DNA of 64,000 bases from Planctomycetota bacterium. Lineage in GTDB: Bacteria > Planctomycetota > Phycisphaerae > Phycisphaerales > SM1A02. Under the pieces are notes generated by a model that did no database searches, had not been told where the DNA came from, and was given only the letters and a program-made list of their open reading frames with translations. How positions within the stretch are numbered: the first letter of the stretch is position 1; every line of letters begins with the position of its first letter. The position numbers and the translations under genes are program-made. Location: contig JAAERN010000147.1 of the NCBI GenBank assembly GCA_024230295.1, positions 1 to 64,000 of the forward strand. Reading direction: 5' to 3'. Shown piece after piece: positions 61,396-64,000 of this stretch.

Positions 61396-62475
61396 ATGGA
61401 TGTGAAGCGATCTCTACGCACCATTTTGGGTCTACTTGCTGTGTTGGCAGGTGGATACGTCGATGCGGGTACGCTCCGGGTACCCGGGGACGCCACATCG
61501 ATTCAGCACGCCATCGATCTGGCTCAGATCGGTGATGTGGTTGAGGTCGGCCCGGGCGTGTGGCATGAGGCAATCGATCTTCGTGGGAAATCAATCCTGC
61601 TTCGCGGCTGCGATGGTGCTGAAACGACCATCATCGACGCAACCGATCATGGCGAAAGCGTGGTTCGGTGCATGAGTGGTGAGGGGCCTGGCACGGTTAT
61701 TGAGAGGCTGACCCTTACCGGCGGCACTGGGCATGAGGGCCTCTACGGGAGTGGCACATCAATTGGCGGTGGTCTACTGGCAATTGGAGCTTCGCCAACA
61801 GTCCGCGACTGCGTCTTCAAGTCCAACTCGGTCAGCCGCAATGGCGGCGGGGCCTACTGTGGCAAGGGCGGCAATGTTCGGTTTGAGCGGTGCCGCTTTG
61901 AGGCGAATACTGCTGAGAAGGGTGCCGGCATTCTGTGCGTCGGGAGTACGCCGGTCTTGGATCGATGTGTTTTCCAAGACAACACCGCTCGATACAGCGG
62001 TGGTGGACTGTATGCGGCCAAGGGCAGTTCACCGATCATGCGAGAGTGCCAGTTCATTCGAAACCAAGCGTCATTCCAAGGTGGCGGTGTGTGTTCGCTT
62101 GACTCCGCAGGAGAAGTTCTCGGCGGGATCTTCGAGCGGAACCGTGCTGGAAGCCACGGCGGCGCCGTGTACCTTGGATTCAGGACGACGCTACAGGCAG
62201 CCGCATGTCAGTTTGTATCTCCAACGGACACGATTGACGGCACAAGCACGATCGCTCGCAGCAACCTTCGTCGAGGGGCTTGCGATCTCAGTGAAGATGT
62301 CACCGTGTTGGCAGAAGAGTATGACTGCGTTTCAGCAGGCGGTGAGTATCGCGGGGATGGAACTCGATGCCCCTCGCCTTCGAAAGATCAACTCGCCCGG
62401 CGACGGGGTGATCTTAATCGAGATGGGCGCGTCAGCAGACGCGATCTCGCCATCATGATGTTGCTTTGGCGCTGA
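61396..62475 (+). CDS. Secreted beta-helix protein with dockerin-like terminus
   Basis: 359 residues from ATG 61396, GGAG at 61389-61392. Signal peptide about 1-24. TLRVPGDATSIQHAI and DVVEVGPGVWHEAIDL match the opening of beta-helix proteins, and coils with SNSVSRNGGGAYCG, NTAEKGAGILCVGS, NTARYSGGGLYAA and NQASFQGGGVCSLD repeat every 22-24 residues. It is a paralogue of the protein at 19081, sharing the same coil composition and a Cys module, GACDLSEDVTV to GGEYRGDGTRCPSP, but the Cys module is shorter and the terminus LNRDGRVSRRDLAIMMLLW has one calcium loop without the final Cys-Pro. Likely exported to the cell surface. Confidence 0.83.
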   Translation: MDVKRSLRTILGLLAVLAGGYVDAGTLRVPGDATSIQHAIDLAQIGDVVEVGPGVWHEAIDLRGKSILLRGCDGAETTIIDATDHGESVVRCMSGEGPGTVIERLTLTGGTGHEGLYGSGTSIGGGLLAIGASPTVRDCVFKSNSVSRNGGGAYCGKGGNVRFERCRFEANTAEKGAGILCVGSTPVLDRCVFQDNTARYSGGGLYAAKGSSPIMRECQFIRNQASFQGGGVCSLDSAGEVLGGIFERNRAGSHGGAVYLGFRTTLQAAACQFVSPTDTIDGTSTIARSNLRRGACDLSEDVTVLAEEYDCVSAGGEYRGDGTRCPSPSKDQLARRRGDLNRDGRVSRRDLAIMMLLWR

Positions 62476-62521
62476 ACGATCGGGGCGAACCCTTGCCCGG
62501 CACTGGTCGCGACAGCGTTCG

Positions 62522-63889
62522 TTAGCGGCCTGCTACTAACGATTCAATCAGGGACGACACCAGGCTCATTGGAGCCTGCTTTGGTAGATCCAGCGATTCG
62601 CTGCACCACAGCAGTGGGTCAAGATCCGGATCGTTTCGGCCATGGCTTCCACGTACCAAGGACGTATCAAGCGGGATGACATCCATAAGAGTGCGCATTC
62701 CCAGTTGGCGACGGAACAGCCGCCAGCCGATCGAGGTACGGGGGAACGTGATGGCTGGATCGACGAACAACTCTCGCGGGTCATAGCCAGGCTTCCGGTG
62801 AATGTCGACGGTGCGTTGGTAGTCGGGGGCGCGTTTTTCATCTGTCCACCAGTCGTGGCAGAACCAGCGGTCTCTCGCTGCAACAAGCACGAGATCGCCG
62901 CACCGCTTGTGCGAGAGCCCCTCGGACTCGATCGCTTCGCCATGGAGGACTCGATCGATTCCAGAATCAGTGTGAAAGAGATCTGCGACTCTGCTGGTCT
63001 GCGTAGGATCCGCGAGATACACGTGAGCAATCTGGTGATCGGGTACGGCGAAGGCGGCGCTTGCGCCAGCGTCGAGTAGTTCCCGGCCTTGCTCCATCCT
63101 CAACGCGAGGAAGCCAGCGGATCGGAGGATTCGATTTGGAGCAACGGCATCGGTGACCGCAGTAATGCCGTATTCGTTGACGAGAAGGATGCGGCGACCA
63201 TTCGCCATGAGCGATTCGATTAGATCAGCGGCGACGTCGTCGAGTTCACGGCACACCTTCGGGATGTCCGCATGATCCGGCCCGAACTTCTGAAGTCCGT
63301 AGTCAAGATGCGGCAGATAGGCGAGAAGCAGCGTGGGATCGAGCGTCTGGTCAACGTGCTTGGCGGTATCCGCGATCCATTGGCTGCTTGAGATGTCCGC
63401 AGCAGGCCCCCAGAACTTGAAGAGTGGAAAGCGGCCGAGCCGCTGCTGCAACTCATCGCGAAGTCCAGATGGCTGTGTCCAGACATCTGGAATCTTGCGA
63501 CCGTCGGCCGGATATTGAGGACGCGGTGTCACGGTGATGTTTGCCGCGCTGTACATCGCGAACCACCAGAAGCAATTGGCGGTTGTGATTGATGCGTCTT
63601 GGGCAGCAAGTCGGTCCCAAACCTTCTCGCCGTTCACGAGTCGATTGGACTGTTGCCAAAATCGTGTTTCGGCTCGCGCTCGATCATGCCATCCGTTTCC
63701 CACGATGCCGTGCTGGGCAGGTGTGGTTCCCGTGAGCATCGTGGACTGGCTGGTGCACGTGACTGCGGGAAGGGTGGGGTGTAGTACGCTTTGGCTTCCA
63801 GACGACATCAGAGCCGTGAGCCGCGGCATGTGTTTCGCTTCTCGCTCTGTCAGAGCCACAAGATTGATGACAGCGGTGCGGTGTGACAT
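62522..63889 (-). CDS. Alkaline-phosphatase-superfamily nucleotide pyrophosphatase/phosphodiesterase
   Basis: 455 residues from ATG 63889; GGGGGA nine bases upstream supports it. The PF01663-type fold shows HRTAVINLVALTER, HPTLPAVTCTSQSTMLTG with the nucleophile Thr, AQHGIVGNGWHD, LAYLPHLDYGLQKFGPDH (metal His/Asp), ILLVNEYGITAV (in place of SDHG) and VIPLDTSLVRGSHGR. The usual first metal Asp (DG near the start) is not seen, and the SDHG motif is changed to NEYG, so the metal site is atypical. Proteins of this type occur in clusters with a UbiA-like prenyltransferase (the ebo cluster). Here the gene follows by four bases a partial membrane protein gene, which would fit. Cytoplasmic, no signal peptide. 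Confidence 0.78.
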   Translation of the reverse strand: MSHRTAVINLVALTEREAKHMPRLTALMSSGSQSVLHPTLPAVTCTSQSTMLTGTTPAQHGIVGNGWHDRARAETRFWQQSNRLVNGEKVWDRLAAQDASITTANCFWWFAMYSAANITVTPRPQYPADGRKIPDVWTQPSGLRDELQQRLGRFPLFKFWGPAADISSSQWIADTAKHVDQTLDPTLLLAYLPHLDYGLQKFGPDHADIPKVCRELDDVAADLIESLMANGRRILLVNEYGITAVTDAVAPNRILRSAGFLALRMEQGRELLDAGASAAFAVPDHQIAHVYLADPTQTSRVADLFHTDSGIDRVLHGEAIESEGLSHKRCGDLVLVAARDRWFCHDWWTDEKRAPDYQRTVDIHRKPGYDPRELFVDPAITFPRTSIGWRLFRRQLGMRTLMDVIPLDTSLVRGSHGRNDPDLDPLLWCSESLDLPKQAPMSLVSSLIESLVAGR

Positions 63890-63893
63890 GTGA

Positions 63894-64000
63894 TCAGGAT
63901 CCCCCACCAAGCCGCTGCGCGCCAAGTGTGGCACCTGCGAGAACCATTGAGGCGGCCGACCAGCCCACATGGCCGCCCGCCAGAAGCATGCTGCTGTCCA
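63894..64000 (-). CDS. C-terminal end of a membrane protein (cut by window)
   Basis: Thirty-four codons remain before TGA at 63894-63896. The product end SSMLLAGGHVGWSAASMVL followed by AGATLGAQRLGGGS is hydrophobic with an Ala-rich membrane helix, so it is the C-terminus of a membrane protein. A UbiA-type prenyltransferase (as in ebo clusters) is possible from context but cannot be shown. Four bases separate it from the next gene. Confidence 0.45.
   Translation of the reverse strand, partial: DSSMLLAGGHVGWSAASMVLAGATLGAQRLGGGS

Overview
The window reads as a chromosomal segment of a planctomycete of the class Phycisphaerae. The reasons are the mixture of secreted proteins ending in a dockerin-like calcium loop followed by a tryptophan/Cys-Pro terminus, PEP-CTERM-like sorting tails of the form PAPGAMA-hydrophobic-RRRR, a planctomycete-type kinase-like protein, prepilin-type proteins and a Gram-negative cell plan with beta-barrel, lipoproteins and DsbD. 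The organism assignment is an inference from these families; no 16S gene is present. No insertion sequence, prophage or CRISPR array is visible, and about 90 percent of the window is coding.

Layout. 1-3034: end of a WecA-type glycan initiator and a polymerase/ligase membrane protein. 2997-5093 (minus): DsbD. 5094-13694: a translation/RNA block nusA-infB-rbfA, a helix-hairpin-helix protein with a histone H1-like tail, a TPR protein, yebC and acylphosphatase. 14224-15452 (minus): a DUF1080 lipoprotein and a small dockerin-like secreted protein. 15634-17510: SDR plus glycosyltransferase. 17619-19042 (minus): tRNA-Val directly abutting an O-antigen-ligase-like gene. 19081-22286: beta-helix secreted protein, XerC-type recombinase, a small unknown gene and tRNA-Lys. 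22334-27160: SNF2 helicase with a partner related to SWIM zinc-finger proteins, and ThpR. 27238-29218 (minus): rplS, trmD, rpsP and a small basic protein. 29477-34040: trypsin-like protease, methyltransferase and two PEP-CTERM-like paralogues. 34041-35651: secreted protein with an internal dockerin pair. 35668-44780 (minus): beta-barrel, lipoprotein, FecR protein, CHASE2 cyclase, GAF-PP2C phosphatase and a polymerase-like membrane protein. 44919-52324: metallo-hydrolase, gcvP, serA, M3-like peptidase and chagasin-like inhibitor. 52328-56830: SPFH protein, pseudopilin, and two secreted proteins. 56840-61155: tail-anchored pseudokinase and a fused-permease ABC transporter. 61396-64000: a second beta-helix protein and an alkaline-phosphatase-superfamily enzyme whose upstream neighbour runs off the window.

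How the parts work together. The core information-processing genes are conventional, but rimP is missing in front of nusA and rimM is missing between rpsP and trmD. Surface polysaccharide genes are scattered singly rather than in one locus. The most system-like part is the 35.7-44.8 kb minus-strand cluster, which combines envelope components (barrel, lipoprotein, FecR) with two cytoplasmic signalling outputs (cyclase and PP2C phosphatase). The most unusual single proteins are the endonuclease III-like protein with a lysine-rich tail (10142-11212), the SWIM-family protein that has lost its zinc ligands (25456-26340) and the tail-anchored pseudokinase (56840-57940).
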